NCBI GenBank assembly: GCA_021802115.1
Contig: JAKABA010000011.1
Span: 1-55,545, forward strand
DNA: 55,545 nt
Source of the DNA: a bacterium
GTDB taxonomy: Bacteria; Chloroflexota; Dormibacteria; UBA8260; Bog-877
Direction of reading: 5' to 3'
Shown: positions 47,290 through 55,545 of the stretch, piece by piece
Layout: each line of letters opens with the position of its first letter
Numbering within the stretch: the first letter of the stretch is position 1
Notes under the pieces: model-generated
The model's database searches: none
Told to the model about the DNA's origin: nothing
The model's input: only the letters and a program-made list of their open reading frames with translations
Translations under genes and position numbers: made by a program

Positions 47290-48339
47290 TCAGCGGCTGC
47301 CGTCTCCAAACGACCGGGCCTGAACCACCGGAATGGCCCCAGCGATGGCCCGCTGCGCCGGCTTGAGCGCGGGCTTGGCGCGCAGCTTCATGGGTAGATC
47401 CCTGGCCATCAGGAGCTGGGTGGCGACCGGTTCGAAGCCGCGGGCGGCGACCGCCCTGGCCAGCTCGCCGTCATAGTGACGGAGCAGACAGATGGTGGCG
47501 CCCTGGGGCAATCTCCCCAGCAGCCCGTGAACCGCCTCCACCGACATCTCCTTGTGCTGCGGGTCGAGCATCATGCTGATCTGGGTGGGCCGCGCCCGGG
47601 CCGCGGAGCGCACCCCGGCCCAGGCCACCACCTGTCCCTCGCGCTCGATCACGTAGTGCCTGGAGTCGCCGCTGCGGGCGTCGAGTCGGCTCAACCAGCC
47701 GAGCTGGAAGGTGGCTCGCCACTGCTTGAGGGACGGCGCTTCGACGGCCGCCACGGCATGGGGGGCGGTGCGCAGGTAGAGCAGGTAAACCCCAAGAAGA
47801 TCCTCCCGCCGGGCCGGCACCCATGGCTCCGGGGGCTGGTGGGGAGGTTGGGGAAGCTCACGGAAGCTGATCTGTTCGCTGGCATAGGGCCGGAATCCCT
47901 GCTCCCGCAGCAGGCTGGCCAGCGCGTGCCCCTCGGGGATCCGCACCAGAAACCGGCTCACGCCCCGGGCCAGCCCCTCGTTGAACAGATACTGCAGCAG
48001 CGGTACGCCCGCGAAGTGGCCCTCGGCGCTGGCATCCAGGCAGAGGTTGATCACCTGCCAGGCCCGGCCCCCTGGCGCCGGCTCCGCCTGCACGAAGCCG
48101 ATGATTCGACCGTGATGTTCGGCGACGAAGAGCTGGTCGCCGACATCCGCCAGAGGCATCAGGGCGGAGAGGCTCTTGGTCAGGATCGACCAGGCTCTGG
48201 CCAGCCCGGCCCCGGGGACCGGGCTGTGGGGGCCGGCCGTGGCCAGACGCTGAGTGAGTTCCTCCTCCACCTCCATGGTGGTCCGGTAGAGGTCGTCAAC
48301 CTGGCCGAGGTCGCGGTAGCTGGCCGAGCGCACCTGCAT
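47290..48339 (-). CDS. GNAT acetyltransferase-like protein, two domains
   Basis: The 349-residue protein contains an N-terminal GNAT-type fold (about 1-165) with beta-strand blocks QLFVAEHHGRIIGF and VINLCLDASAEGHFAGVPLLQYLF. A second, weaker GNAT-like half follows (about 180-330: HYVIEREGQVVAWAGV, TQISMMLDPQHKE). The acetyl-CoA loop is not textbook in either half. ATG 48339 (MQVRS) fits the domain start; earlier in-frame ATGs add up to ten residues. Substrate unknown. It lies between the R3H ATPase and pdxT on the same strand but with gaps of 170 and 120 bp. Confidence 0.75.
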   Translation of the reverse strand: MQVRSASYRDLGQVDDLYRTTMEVEEELTQRLATAGPHSPVPGAGLARAWSILTKSLSALMPLADVGDQLFVAEHHGRIIGFVQAEPAPGGRAWQVINLCLDASAEGHFAGVPLLQYLFNEGLARGVSRFLVRIPEGHALASLLREQGFRPYASEQISFRELPQPPHQPPEPWVPARREDLLGVYLLYLRTAPHAVAAVEAPSLKQWRATFQLGWLSRLDARSGDSRHYVIEREGQVVAWAGVRSAARARPTQISMMLDPQHKEMSVEAVHGLLGRLPQGATICLLRHYDGELARAVAARGFEPVATQLLMARDLPMKLRAKPALKPAQRAIAGAIPVVQARSFGDGSR

Positions 48340-48459
48340 GGTCTTAGTGTGCATCCCGGACGGCAGCAACGTCAGTCACGGCGGCGGCTCATGAGCGCCG
48401 ATCCCTCGACTGGGATCAGCCGGCCGCTCGGCCGGCCGTCAGGGAACGGACGGTGGCGC

Positions 48460-49038
48460 TCACAGCCCGGCGAGGAAGAGCTGGTGGAGTCTGGGGTCTC
48501 CGGTGATCTCCGGGTGGAAGGTGAGGGCCATGTTCCGCCCCTGCCTGACGGCCGCAGGCTGGCCCTGGTGCCGGGCCAGGACCTCGACCGTGGGCCCAAC
48601 CTCCTCGATGGACGGTGCGCGGATGAAGGCGACCAGGATCGGCTGGCTGCCGATGGCGGGCACCTCCAGCCAGACCTCGCCCGAATCCTGCTGGCGGCCA
48701 AAGGCGTTGCGCCTCACCACGATGTCGAACAGCCCCAAGGTGACCTGCTGGGGGAGGCCGTCTCGGATCTCGCGGGCGGCCAGGATGGTTCCCGCGCAGG
48801 TGGCCATGCAGGCCATGCCATGCGCGAATGCATCCTGGAGCGGCTGGCGCAGCGAGCGGGCCTCGATGAGTCGGCCCATGGTGGTGCTCTCACCACCGGG
48901 CAGGACCAATCCGGCCAGGCCGATCATGTCCTCAGGAAGTCGGACGGTGCGCGCCCTGACCCCGCACTCTCGGAGCAGGCGAATGTGCTCGCGAAAGTCG
49001 CCCTGCAGCGCCAGCACCCCGACCTCGGGCGCGGTCAA
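48460..49038 (-). CDS. pdxT: Pyridoxal 5'-phosphate synthase glutaminase PdxT
   Basis: PdxT releases ammonia from glutamine and feeds it to PdxS. The 192-residue class-I glutamine amidotransferase has the oxyanion block PGGEST, nucleophile Cys81 in ATCAGT and the His175/Glu177 pair in FHPE. It starts with TTG 49038, 20 nt after the pdxS stop, so the synthase is made from one message. The twelve-plus-twelve complex with PdxS is cytoplasmic. Confidence 0.95.
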   Translation of the reverse strand: MTAPEVGVLALQGDFREHIRLLRECGVRARTVRLPEDMIGLAGLVLPGGESTTMGRLIEARSLRQPLQDAFAHGMACMATCAGTILAAREIRDGLPQQVTLGLFDIVVRRNAFGRQQDSGEVWLEVPAIGSQPILVAFIRAPSIEEVGPTVEVLARHQGQPAAVRQGRNMALTFHPEITGDPRLHQLFLAGL

Positions 49039-49058
49039 GGCACCAAGTCCGAACTCAG

Positions 49059-49958
49059 TCAGATGCCCCTCACCGCCAGCAACTCCTCAGGTCGCAAGCT
49101 GGAGGTGCTGATGCCCACCATTGCCTCGCCCAGGTTTTCGCTGACCTCAGCTAGGATTTCTGGCTTGTCGAAGTAGGTGGTGGCCTGGACGATCGCCTTG
49201 GCACGGCGCAGGGGGTCTCCACTCTTGAAGATCCCGCTGCCCACGAAGTTGCCGTCACAACCGAGCTGCATCATGAGCGCTGCGTCGGCGGGGGTGGCGA
49301 TCCCGCCCGCGGAGAAGTTCACCACAGGCAGGCGTCCCGTCTCCGAAACCTCCCGCACCAGCTCCAATGAGGCTCCCAGCTCCTTGGCCGCCGACGCCAG
49401 CTCCTCGGAGCGCAGCCCGTGCAGCCTCCTTATCCCCTGGCTCACGGCCCGCATGTGCCTGACCGCCTCGACCACATCTCCGGTGCCGGCCTCGCCCTTG
49501 GTGCGGATCATGGCCGCCCCCTCAGAGATCCGTCGCAGGGCCTCACCGAGGTTGCGCGCGCCACAGACGAAAGGCGCTTTGAAAAGCCACTTGTCGACGT
49601 GGTTCTCCTCATCGGCAGGGGTGAGGACCTCGGACTCATCTATGTAGTCGATCCCCAGGACCTCCAGGATCTGCGCCTCGACGAAGTGGCCGATGCGGCA
49701 CTTCGCCATCACCGGGATCGAGACCGCGCCCATGATGGCCTTGACCAGTTGCGGGTCGCTCATGCGGGCGACCCCACCTTGGGCGCGGATGTCGGCGGGC
49801 ACACGCTCGAGGGCCATAACCGCGACGGCTCCTGCCTCCTGGGCGATCTCAGCCTGCTCGGGGGTGACCACATCCATGATCACGCCGCCCTTGAGCATCT
49901 CCGCCAAGCCCCGCTTGACCCTGGCGGTCCCAGTCTCCACGTGTCCGTTCTGGCTCAT
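49059..49958 (-). CDS. pdxS: Pyridoxal 5'-phosphate synthase subunit PdxS
   Basis: PdxS builds PLP from ribose 5-phosphate, glyceraldehyde 3-phosphate and ammonia. The 299-residue barrel protein is highly conserved: catalytic Lys86 in [10 protein letters not shown], second Lys153 in [10 protein letters not shown], and Asp29 in GVIMDVV. The closing PDXS block includes [23 protein letters not shown] 49958 is preceded by AAGGGATGAG; a longer upstream frame shows no conservation. It is first in the pdxS-pdxT operon. Confidence 0.97.
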   Translation of the reverse strand: MSQNGHVETGTARVKRGLAEMLKGGVIMDVVTPEQAEIAQEAGAVAVMALERVPADIRAQGGVARMSDPQLVKAIMGAVSIPVMAKCRIGHFVEAQILEVLGIDYIDESEVLTPADEENHVDKWLFKAPFVCGARNLGEALRRISEGAAMIRTKGEAGTGDVVEAVRHMRAVSQGIRRLHGLRSEELASAAKELGASLELVREVSETGRLPVVNFSAGGIATPADAALMMQLGCDGNFVGSGIFKSGDPLRRAKAIVQATTYFDKPEILAEVSENLGEAMVGISTSSLRPEELLAVRGI

Positions 49959-50334
49959 CTCATCCCTTCGGCCCCGGCACGCCGAGGCCGCCTCCTGCAG
50001 TTCCGACGTGAACCTCGATTGTAGTCCAGCCGTCCGATTCCACGAATCAGCGGGCGGTGCTCCGGGGGGCCGGCAGGTTGGGACGGGTCGCCCGCACCCA
50101 CCTCTGGGGGCCCCAAGGCGGCCTCTACCAGGCAGCGAGACACGGCCCAGCCGATCTACGCTTTCGTACTTTTGCCGAGGCCGCATTCTGGCGCTGTCGA
50201 CGGGCCCGGTCCAAGTGGTATCGGCTAACGCCCAGGCTGGCCGCAGCGACGTCCGCGCCACGACGTCGCCGGCGGTGCCATCTGGGTGGGAGTTGAACGG
50301 TGGCCACCCTCGTAGTGCGTTAGGCTGCTTGGGA
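49959..50334. other. Divergent region between pdxS and tRNA-Lys
   Basis: No gene is supported in this 376-bp stretch. It should contain the pdxS promoter (minus) and the tRNA promoter (plus). TAGGCT at 50321-50326 is a possible -10 for the tRNA, 8 nt before its first base, but no -35 fits. Confidence 0.4.
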
Positions 50335-50409
50335 GCCGCCATGGCGCAGTGGTAGCGCAGGGGCCTTTTAAGCCCAGGGTCGCAGGTTCGAATCCTGCTG
50401 GCGGCACCA
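50335..50409 (+). tRNA. tRNA-Lys (anticodon TTT)
   Basis: The cloverleaf folds completely. The acceptor stem is GCCGCCA with TGGCGGC, the D stem GCGC with GCGC, the anticodon loop CTTTTAA, and the T arm GCAGG-TTCGAAT-CCTGC. The discriminator is A and the CCA end is encoded (50407-50409). The first anticodon-stem pair (27-43) is a G-A mismatch; the other four pairs are G-C or C-G. A decayed integrase begins 143 bp downstream in the same direction. Confidence 0.95.
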
Positions 50410-50551
50410 CATTTCCGATCTCAGAGCGGACGCCTATTACCATGACGAAGCGGGCTCTGGGACCGTTGACAGCAGTTTTGACAGCAATTACGGGCGGCCC
50501 TCGGCGCACGCTGGCGAGCACCGGCGGACGGCGGGCCGACGGGGAAACCTA

Positions 50552-51235
50552 GAGGGAAGCGTCTACCAGCGGGCCGACGGCGGGTGGCCCAGGCCACCTC
50601 CCCCTCGGGGGCCAAGCTGTACCGCCTCGCCACGTACCGGGCGGACTCAGCCGCCAAGCTCACCAGCGCTGTGGCGGCGTTTTCCGAGGATCGCACCTCG
50701 CCTCCCGAGCGGCAGACCGTTGCCGACTTCCTCGAGGGCTGGTTGGAGAACACCGCCCGTCCCTCGGTTCGGGCCTCCACCTACGAGACAGATGCCGGAG
50801 TGGTGTGGCACCACCTCATCCCCGACCTCGGCCGGATCCGGCTAAGCCGCCTCACCCCGATGAGGTCCAGGGGACGCTGAATCGCAAGCTGGGGGCCGGG
50901 CAGTCGCCCCGCCGAGTCGACTACCTCCGGGGCATCCTCCACCGCGCTCTCAGGCTCTCCGCTGGGGGCTGGTGGGCAGGGATGTCGCCGCACTGGTCCG
51001 CTCGCCCAAGCAGGTCCGCTATGAGATCCAGCCCCTGGACCCGGACGAGGTGAGGGTCCTCATGCCAGAGGTGCTCTTCGCGCCGGCGATCGCCACGGGC
51101 ATGCGAAGAGGGGAGCTCCTGGGCCTGCGCTGGGAGGATGTCGACCTGCCTCGCCGGGTCCTGCACGTCAGGCGGGCCCTGGAGCGCCAGGCGCTTGCGC
51201 TGGGTTCGGGGCACCGACGACGATGTCGGAGATGA
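50552..51235 (+). pseudogene. Tyrosine-recombinase (integrase) remnant
   Basis: Pieces of one phage-type integrase appear in successive frames. EGSVYQRADGGW (from 50552) is the N-terminal arm-binding start. From 50584, TVADFLEGWLENTARPSVR and LGRIRLSRLTP form the core-binding domain. From about 50865, GTLNRKLGAGQSPRRVDYLRG continues it. From 50972, VAALVRSPKQVRYEI then ATGMRRGELLGLRWEDVD gives the first catalytic Arg. At least three frameshifts and an internal loss are needed, and the rest of the catalytic domain is missing. It marks an old integration at the tRNA-Lys. Confidence 0.75.
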
Positions 51236-51948
51236 GCGTCCGAGACTTCGGGGCTGACGATTGCGATTGGGCCGCCAAGCTCATGGAGCGGCGCAGGCAG
51301 ATCTATGCCGGCTACTCGCCGGTCTTCTGGAGGCCGGCGCCCGGGGTTACTGGGCGCCACGCCAAGTTCCTCTGCCACCTCGCTGCCAATCCTGCCAATG
51401 TGTGCCTGCGGACCGAATGTGGCTTCATCGTCGGTCAGATGATTCACGCCGAGTGCTTCGTGGACGACTTCGCGCTCGACGAAGCTGGAACCTGGGGTGA
51501 CGACGGACGCGAGTTGCTCGGCGAGCTGTGGGCACGCGCTGCAAGCGACTCGATCACCACTATGCGCGTGGTGACCGCGGAGGCGGATCGGGACAAGGTT
51601 GCGATGCTCGCGGCCGCTGGCCTTGCCTTGCTCGAACAGTGGTGGGTCAAGCCGCTTCATCCCAGCCGAGCATCCGCGGTGGCCTCCGGCCGCGTAGGCG
51701 GGCCAGGGTTCTCCGGGCTGCTCGGCCCCGCGCCGCCGGTCTACGACCCCGGTGGCCCCGTCCTGCTCGTCGACCAGCTGGACCGTGACAGCGACCTCGG
51801 CGGCGTCGAGGAGGCGGCGGCAACCATGGGGGCCGTGCTCGCCATCGTCTCGACCCGCATCGACGACAGCTACCACGACGACCTGACCGAGCGGAACTGG
51901 TCGGTGGCCTCACAGTGGTATTTCGGGCAGCCCAAAGCGGGGCAGTAG
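51223..51948 (+). CDS. GNAT-like acetyltransferase domain protein
   Basis: The 241-residue protein opens with a GNAT-type pattern (SVRDFGADDCDWAAKLMERRR; CGFIVGQMIHAECFVDDFAL; AMLAAAGLALLEQWWVKPLH). A C-terminal part follows that looks like a degenerate second half (GPVLLVDQLDRD, MGAVLAIVSTRID). The gene begins inside the end of the integrase remnant; either ATG 51223 or the ATG three codons later could be the start. It may be cargo left from the integrated element. The substrate is unknown. Confidence 0.65.
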   Translation: MSEMSVRDFGADDCDWAAKLMERRRQIYAGYSPVFWRPAPGVTGRHAKFLCHLAANPANVCLRTECGFIVGQMIHAECFVDDFALDEAGTWGDDGRELLGELWARAASDSITTMRVVTAEADRDKVAMLAAAGLALLEQWWVKPLHPSRASAVASGRVGGPGFSGLLGPAPPVYDPGGPVLLVDQLDRDSDLGGVEEAAATMGAVLAIVSTRIDDSYHDDLTERNWSVASQWYFGQPKAGQ

Positions 51949-52057
51949 CGGATGGGCTTGTGGGAACCTGGATCCAGGTCCTGGAGTGTCCGCACGCGCG
52001 GCCGACTCATCTGCCGACATCGTAGTCTCAACATCAGCGGTGTGGCCCGCGCGCCGG

Positions 52058-52744
52058 CTATAGGGTCCCGGGCGCAGCGGCGTCCTCACCCTGATCGCCG
52101 AAGGTGCCACGGGCCAGCTCGGTGGCGGCGTCGACTGCCTGGGTCGCGCTCTGGGAGTCGATAGGGTGTTCCGAATATCTGGCGACCGCGTACCAGCGCA
52201 CCAGGGTCGATTTGGCCGAGCTGCTTCGCCACCGGGCCGGCAGGGCGCGCCTTAGGTAACTGTCAGGACCCTCCGTTGGCAACCTGCCAACACCCGCGGC
52301 CGCCAAGCTGGCCTCCAGGTCCCCGAAAGCAGCCAGAACAGCTTCCCGAGGGTTGCTGGGTCGGCGCGGAGCTCTGGGCTCAAGCGGGAGCGCCTCAGAC
52401 ATTTCGGTCTCGTCGCTCTGCGGGCTCTTTGAGTTCCGGGTGATGAAGAACAGGACTACGCTCCCCCCGATCAGGATCAGGCCAAGGGCGAGCCCGAGCC
52501 AGAGCGCAAGCCACGACACCGATCCTGATGATCCCGCCTCGCGACAGATCGAGAAACCAGAGGAGCAGCGAGGTGGCAGCTTGCCCCCGAGCTTACCCAG
52601 AGGAATGATCACGTGCCTGGTGCCGGCCGCGATATAAGAGACCATCCCGCCGCGGCTGGTGAGGACGACAACCATTGCGAGCACCCCGACCACGCCGGGG
52701 ACCAGGAGCACCTGCGGTCGGCGGAGGTGGCGCCCATCAGACAT
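52058..52744 (-). CDS. DUF4129-like membrane protein
   Basis: The 228-residue protein has two membrane segments (about 10-30 and 75-100) flanking a short extracytoplasmic loop with two Cys (PRCSSGFSICRE). A cytosolic C-terminal domain follows, resembling DUF4129 with AVLAAFGDLEASLAAAGVGR and TEGPDSYLRRAL. This domain is the tail that is fused to TgpA in the other cluster of this window; here it is a separate gene. ATG 52744 overlaps the upstream gene by 8 bp. It is last in a minus-strand three-gene operon with DUF58. Confidence 0.72.
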   Translation of the reverse strand: MSDGRHLRRPQVLLVPGVVGVLAMVVVLTSRGGMVSYIAAGTRHVIIPLGKLGGKLPPRCSSGFSICREAGSSGSVSWLALWLGLALGLILIGGSVVLFFITRNSKSPQSDETEMSEALPLEPRAPRRPSNPREAVLAAFGDLEASLAAAGVGRLPTEGPDSYLRRALPARWRSSSAKSTLVRWYAVARYSEHPIDSQSATQAVDAATELARGTFGDQGEDAAAPGTL

Positions 52745-53987
52745 CGCAGGACGCCTCCAGGGCCGCCAGGGCGGTGCCAACCGACGCCTCTGCTTCGCCA
52801 TCGCCAAAGCCGGGTGGGGCGCCGGGCCCGAAGGAGCCACGGCGCATGTCGTCCCGTGCCTCCAAGGCAGGGAAATTGAGGGTCGTGGCTGGTGTGCCAC
52901 CCTGCGCAAACTGGCTCGCGATCTCCTGGGCACCGACCTGCGTGGCTAGGGACACGAGCATTCGCTGGAGGTCGCCGGTCAACCGCGCCCGGGATGACAC
53001 GTTCTGGCAGGCGTGAACTATGAGCTCCAGCTCAGCGGGGAGGTCCGGTGCGCCGGGAGGGCGGGGGGTGGTGAGAACGCCCCGCAGCGCGGGACGAGAT
53101 AGCTGCAAGAGCAAGCGGACCAGCCAATTGAGCACAATCGCCCCGGCTAGGAGCACCGCGAGTTCCCCTGTCGCCGTGAGGTCGGCCGACCTCACGGCCG
53201 CGCGGACCGTCGAGCTTGGTTGTATCACCGGGTCCAAAGCTGTCAGCACCACCAGAGCGACTGCAGCGAGCAGGAGCAATGACAGCCCGGTAGTCGTCGC
53301 CGTGCTCTGCCTGGAACGATGTCGAAATGTGGTGAGAGGCGCTCCCCTGGCGGCCCGCAGCGTTCGCCCCCGAATCTTCGACCATCTCGTGGGCTGCCGG
53401 CCCGTCGATCGGGAAGGCACTGGCTCCAGCCATACCGATGGATCAATTGCTGTTGCGGGAGGGGCTTGGGACGCGCCCAAGACGACGGCCACGACGATGA
53501 TCGCCGCGAGACTGGCCACGCCGACGAGGACGACTATGATCCCGGCGCCTACCCGGATCCGGGTCAGCAGGAGGGCCCCCTCCGCCGCGAGCGCGACCCC
53601 GACCGCAGCCGCCCCGGTCCGGGCCGCCTCGCGAAGCATCGCCGCTAGGTCCTCGTGGGCCGGCGTTCTCAGCTCCACTGCCCACCAGCCCACTTGCAAG
53701 GCGAGGAAGGCGCCGCCAGCCACCAGCCCGACCGTGCTTAGGGCTAGGCCGGATCCACCTTGGCCGCTCACGTCCAAGCCATAACTCAGCAGCAGCAGGC
53801 CGGTGGAGGCGGTGACCAGAGCGGGTCGCTGCAACCAAACCGCCGCCGCCATGCCGATGGCGACGACGAACGGGGTTGCCAGGGCGAGGACCGGCAGAAC
53901 AGATCCCAGCAGGCTTAACTGAAACCCGATGGCGCACGCGAGGACCGTCGCCACTCCGCCCACCACCAGCGGCTTGGGCGCTCTCAT
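52737..53987 (-). CDS. Multi-pass membrane protein, DUF58 operon
   Basis: The 416-residue protein has about seven hydrophobic segments in its first 290 residues, with a basic cytosolic loop near 190-230 (RSKIRGRTLRAARG). A soluble C-terminal region of about 120 residues lies beyond them. No family was recognised. Its ATG overlaps the DUF58 stop (ATGA) and its end overlaps the DUF4129-like gene, so the three are made together. It occupies the place that TgpA holds in the first cluster, but there is no transglutaminase triad. Confidence 0.75.
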   Translation of the reverse strand: MRAPKPLVVGGVATVLACAIGFQLSLLGSVLPVLALATPFVVAIGMAAAVWLQRPALVTASTGLLLLSYGLDVSGQGGSGLALSTVGLVAGGAFLALQVGWWAVELRTPAHEDLAAMLREAARTGAAAVGVALAAEGALLLTRIRVGAGIIVVLVGVASLAAIIVVAVVLGASQAPPATAIDPSVWLEPVPSRSTGRQPTRWSKIRGRTLRAARGAPLTTFRHRSRQSTATTTGLSLLLLAAVALVVLTALDPVIQPSSTVRAAVRSADLTATGELAVLLAGAIVLNWLVRLLLQLSRPALRGVLTTPRPPGAPDLPAELELIVHACQNVSSRARLTGDLQRMLVSLATQVGAQEIASQFAQGGTPATTLNFPALEARDDMRRGSFGPGAPPGFGDGEAEASVGTALAALEASCDV

Positions 53988-55255
53988 GCAGCCCAGCGAC
54001 CCCGCCGCAGCTGGTTGAGGGTGGTGACGGCTCCGTCGAGGGATGTGCCGGGCTCCCAGCGCACCACCGGCACTCCGGCCCGGAGCAGCTCCATCCTCCT
54101 GGCCCCGCGCCAGAGCCGCCACACCCGGATGGCCACTTCAGCCGTGGGGCCTCCTGCCAGCTGCACATACCGCTCCGGATCCACCTCGACGACCGCCAGG
54201 TCGAATCCCCGGCCGCGGATGTCCAACAGGGCACGAACCATGCGCGGATCCGTCAACGGGGAGACCGCCACCACGAGTGCTTGAGGCGGAAGGATGCGAG
54301 GCGGCAACACGTCCAAGGCGGGGCGGGCATAGCTCGCGACGACCGAACACTCGATGAGGGAGTCGAGGACCCGATACAGGTGACTGCTCCCCATGCCCGG
54401 AGCCAGCCACTGGAGCACACCGCCGTAGGCGATCAACCCCACCCGGTCGCGTCGGCGCAGCAGATGAATCTCGGCGAGGGCCGCCGCCGCCCGACCGGTC
54501 GCAGCCATGGTCCCTTCTGGCCCCGTCCTCAGGTCGGCGAACGAGTCGACCATGACGATCAGGTCGGCGTTCCGCTCGGGGTTCTGAACGTTGACGTAAG
54601 GCTGATGCCGTCGAGCGGTGACCCGCCAGTTGATGCGGCGCACCTGATCGCCGGGCGCGTAGGGGCGGATGTCGGCGAATTCCAGCCCCTCGGCCCGCTG
54701 GCGGGACAGCTGGTTGCCCACGTAGACCTGGGTCTTCTGCGCCCACACACCGACGCGCAAGGGGCTCGCGGTGGGGTAGACGCGCAGGCGCACCGCTTCG
54801 CCACTCGTTCCGGTGGCGAGGAAGACCCCAAAGCGATGCCGGGCGCGCACCGTGACCGGGCCCACCACATGGGCGCCCCAGGTTCGGCAGGTAACCTCCA
54901 TGACCCCCTTCCCCCTACCACGATGGTCCGGCTCCATGGCGAACCTGGCAGGCGGATCAACCGGCTCGAGCGCTTCTGGCAGGTGGACATCGCACAGGAC
55001 CCTGGCCCCCACCGGCGCCCCCGCGACCGAAACCGTCACGGTCACCGTCTCACCTTCAAACGCCCGGTCGCGGTCGACCGAGAGAGAGACCTGGCACGAA
55101 GTCCGTCGGTCCAGCATGAGACCCCAGACCAGGAAGAGGGCAAGAGGGGCGGTGGACGCGGCCAGAGCCGGGGCACCCAGAGCGAAAGCTGCCAGCCCAC
55201 CGAGCACGAGCAGGGCAGCCAGCCCCCCCAGCCTGTAGGTTGGGTACGCAATCAA
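53984..55255 (-). CDS. DUF58 protein, second cluster
   Basis: The 423-residue DUF58 protein starts with two hydrophobic segments (about 8-45), then a beta-rich domain with TVTVTVSVAG. The family signature is YAPGDQVRRINWRVTARRHQ, followed by a von Willebrand-like fold opening IVMVDSFADL. It differs clearly in sequence from the DUF58 protein at 42067-43263. It is the first gene of its operon and divergent from a moxR gene 142 bp away, with which it probably works. Confidence 0.88.
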   Translation of the reverse strand: MIAYPTYRLGGLAALLVLGGLAAFALGAPALAASTAPLALFLVWGLMLDRRTSCQVSLSVDRDRAFEGETVTVTVSVAGAPVGARVLCDVHLPEALEPVDPPARFAMEPDHRGRGKGVMEVTCRTWGAHVVGPVTVRARHRFGVFLATGTSGEAVRLRVYPTASPLRVGVWAQKTQVYVGNQLSRQRAEGLEFADIRPYAPGDQVRRINWRVTARRHQPYVNVQNPERNADLIVMVDSFADLRTGPEGTMAATGRAAAALAEIHLLRRRDRVGLIAYGGVLQWLAPGMGSSHLYRVLDSLIECSVVASYARPALDVLPPRILPPQALVVAVSPLTDPRMVRALLDIRGRGFDLAVVEVDPERYVQLAGGPTAEVAIRVWRLWRGARRMELLRAGVPVVRWEPGTSLDGAVTTLNQLRRGRWAA

Positions 55256-55397
55256 GGTCGGTCCACGCTCAATCTCCGGGCCTCATGCCCGACGGCCGGA
55301 GTACGACCGGGGCCGGGCAGACCCCGCACTTGGCGAGGCGAGTAGATTACTACCCCATCTTGAACTTTCGCCGGCGGTCGCCGCGGGTGGACCGAGG

Positions 55398-55545
55398 ATG
55401 AGCTTCCAGGTAGCGGACGTCCAACGCCGAGCCGACCTGATCTTCGAGCAGGTCGAGCGGGCGGTGCTTGGGAAGCGGCCCGTTCTTGAGGTGGTGCTGA
55501 TCGGGATGCTGGCCGATGGCCACGTCCTTCTGGAAGATTTCCCAG
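55398..55545 (+). CDS. MoxR-family ATPase, N-terminal part (cut by window)
   Basis: The 49 codons visible before the window edge match the N-terminus of MoxR ATPases: a helix ending VERAVLGKRPV, then GHVLLEDFP, the stretch that leads into the P-loop GVGKT. ATG 55398 lies downstream of an ACCGAGG that could serve as a weak ribosome binding site. It would be the MoxR partner of the divergent DUF58 operon. Confidence 0.8.
   Translation, partial: MSFQVADVQRRADLIFEQVERAVLGKRPVLEVVLIGMLADGHVLLEDFP

Noticed and set aside
50225..50521. Minus-strand open frame containing [16 protein letters not shown]
   Set aside because: This is the antisense translation of the tRNA-Lys gene, a well-known false protein.

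Overview
The window is a very GC-rich bacterial chromosome segment. Several features point to Chloroflexota or Candidatus Dormibacterota, or less likely Actinomycetota. These are a single-chain CofG-CofH (FbiC) enzyme for the F420 chromophore, an R3H-domain ATPase, a cyclic-di-AMP receptor next to thymidylate kinase, PdxS/PdxT-type vitamin B6 synthesis, NrdR, and many start codons preceded by a -10-like hexamer instead of a ribosome binding site. The taxonomic placement is inference. No rRNA or marker protein good enough to settle it is present.

Positions 1-7500 are accessory DNA. After a truncated IS1634-type transposase comes a 4.7-kb transposon bounded by perfect 40-bp inverted repeats (628-667 and 5316-5355). 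It encodes a serine resolvase, a DDE transposase broken by two frameshifts and a TniB/TnsC-like ATPase whose last codons lie inside the right repeat. As cargo it carries two overlapping TenA-family genes, one of the cysteine type and one of the glutamate type. A LiaF-like gene and about 1.4 kb without a supportable gene follow.

Positions 7661-25938 hold core metabolism and transport: a glyoxylate-shunt operon (isocitrate lyase, malate synthase) behind a good sigma70-type promoter, a cysteine-rich protein of unknown function, FbiC, RecJ, an AI-2E family membrane protein, the yggS-nrdR pair, an aldo/keto reductase, a large FtsX-type permease with two ATPases, and a RibD-C/DHFR-like reductase. 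Fragments of a BAAT-type hydrolase and an IS630-type transposase lie nearby.

Positions 26313-39712 hold an MFS exporter, Tag and MsrA, then a tightly overlapping minus-strand operon sixA - soluble histidine kinase - phoU - PhoB-like regulator - ABC-2 exporter. Divergent from it are Ppx/GppA and a CHAD protein, so the locus looks built around phosphate or polyphosphate control. AlkX/YcaQ-type glycosylase, ThiO-like oxidase and RNase Z-like genes follow.

Positions 39726-49958 are a long minus-strand block: MoxR, DUF58 and TgpA-type transglutaminase; then R3H ATPase, thymidylate kinase and c-di-AMP receptor; a GNAT-type protein; and pdxS-pdxT. A tRNA-Lys(TTT) at 50335 is followed by a decayed tyrosine integrase, which marks an old integration site. 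The right end has a second DUF58/membrane/DUF4129 cluster on the minus strand, divergent from a MoxR gene cut by the window edge.
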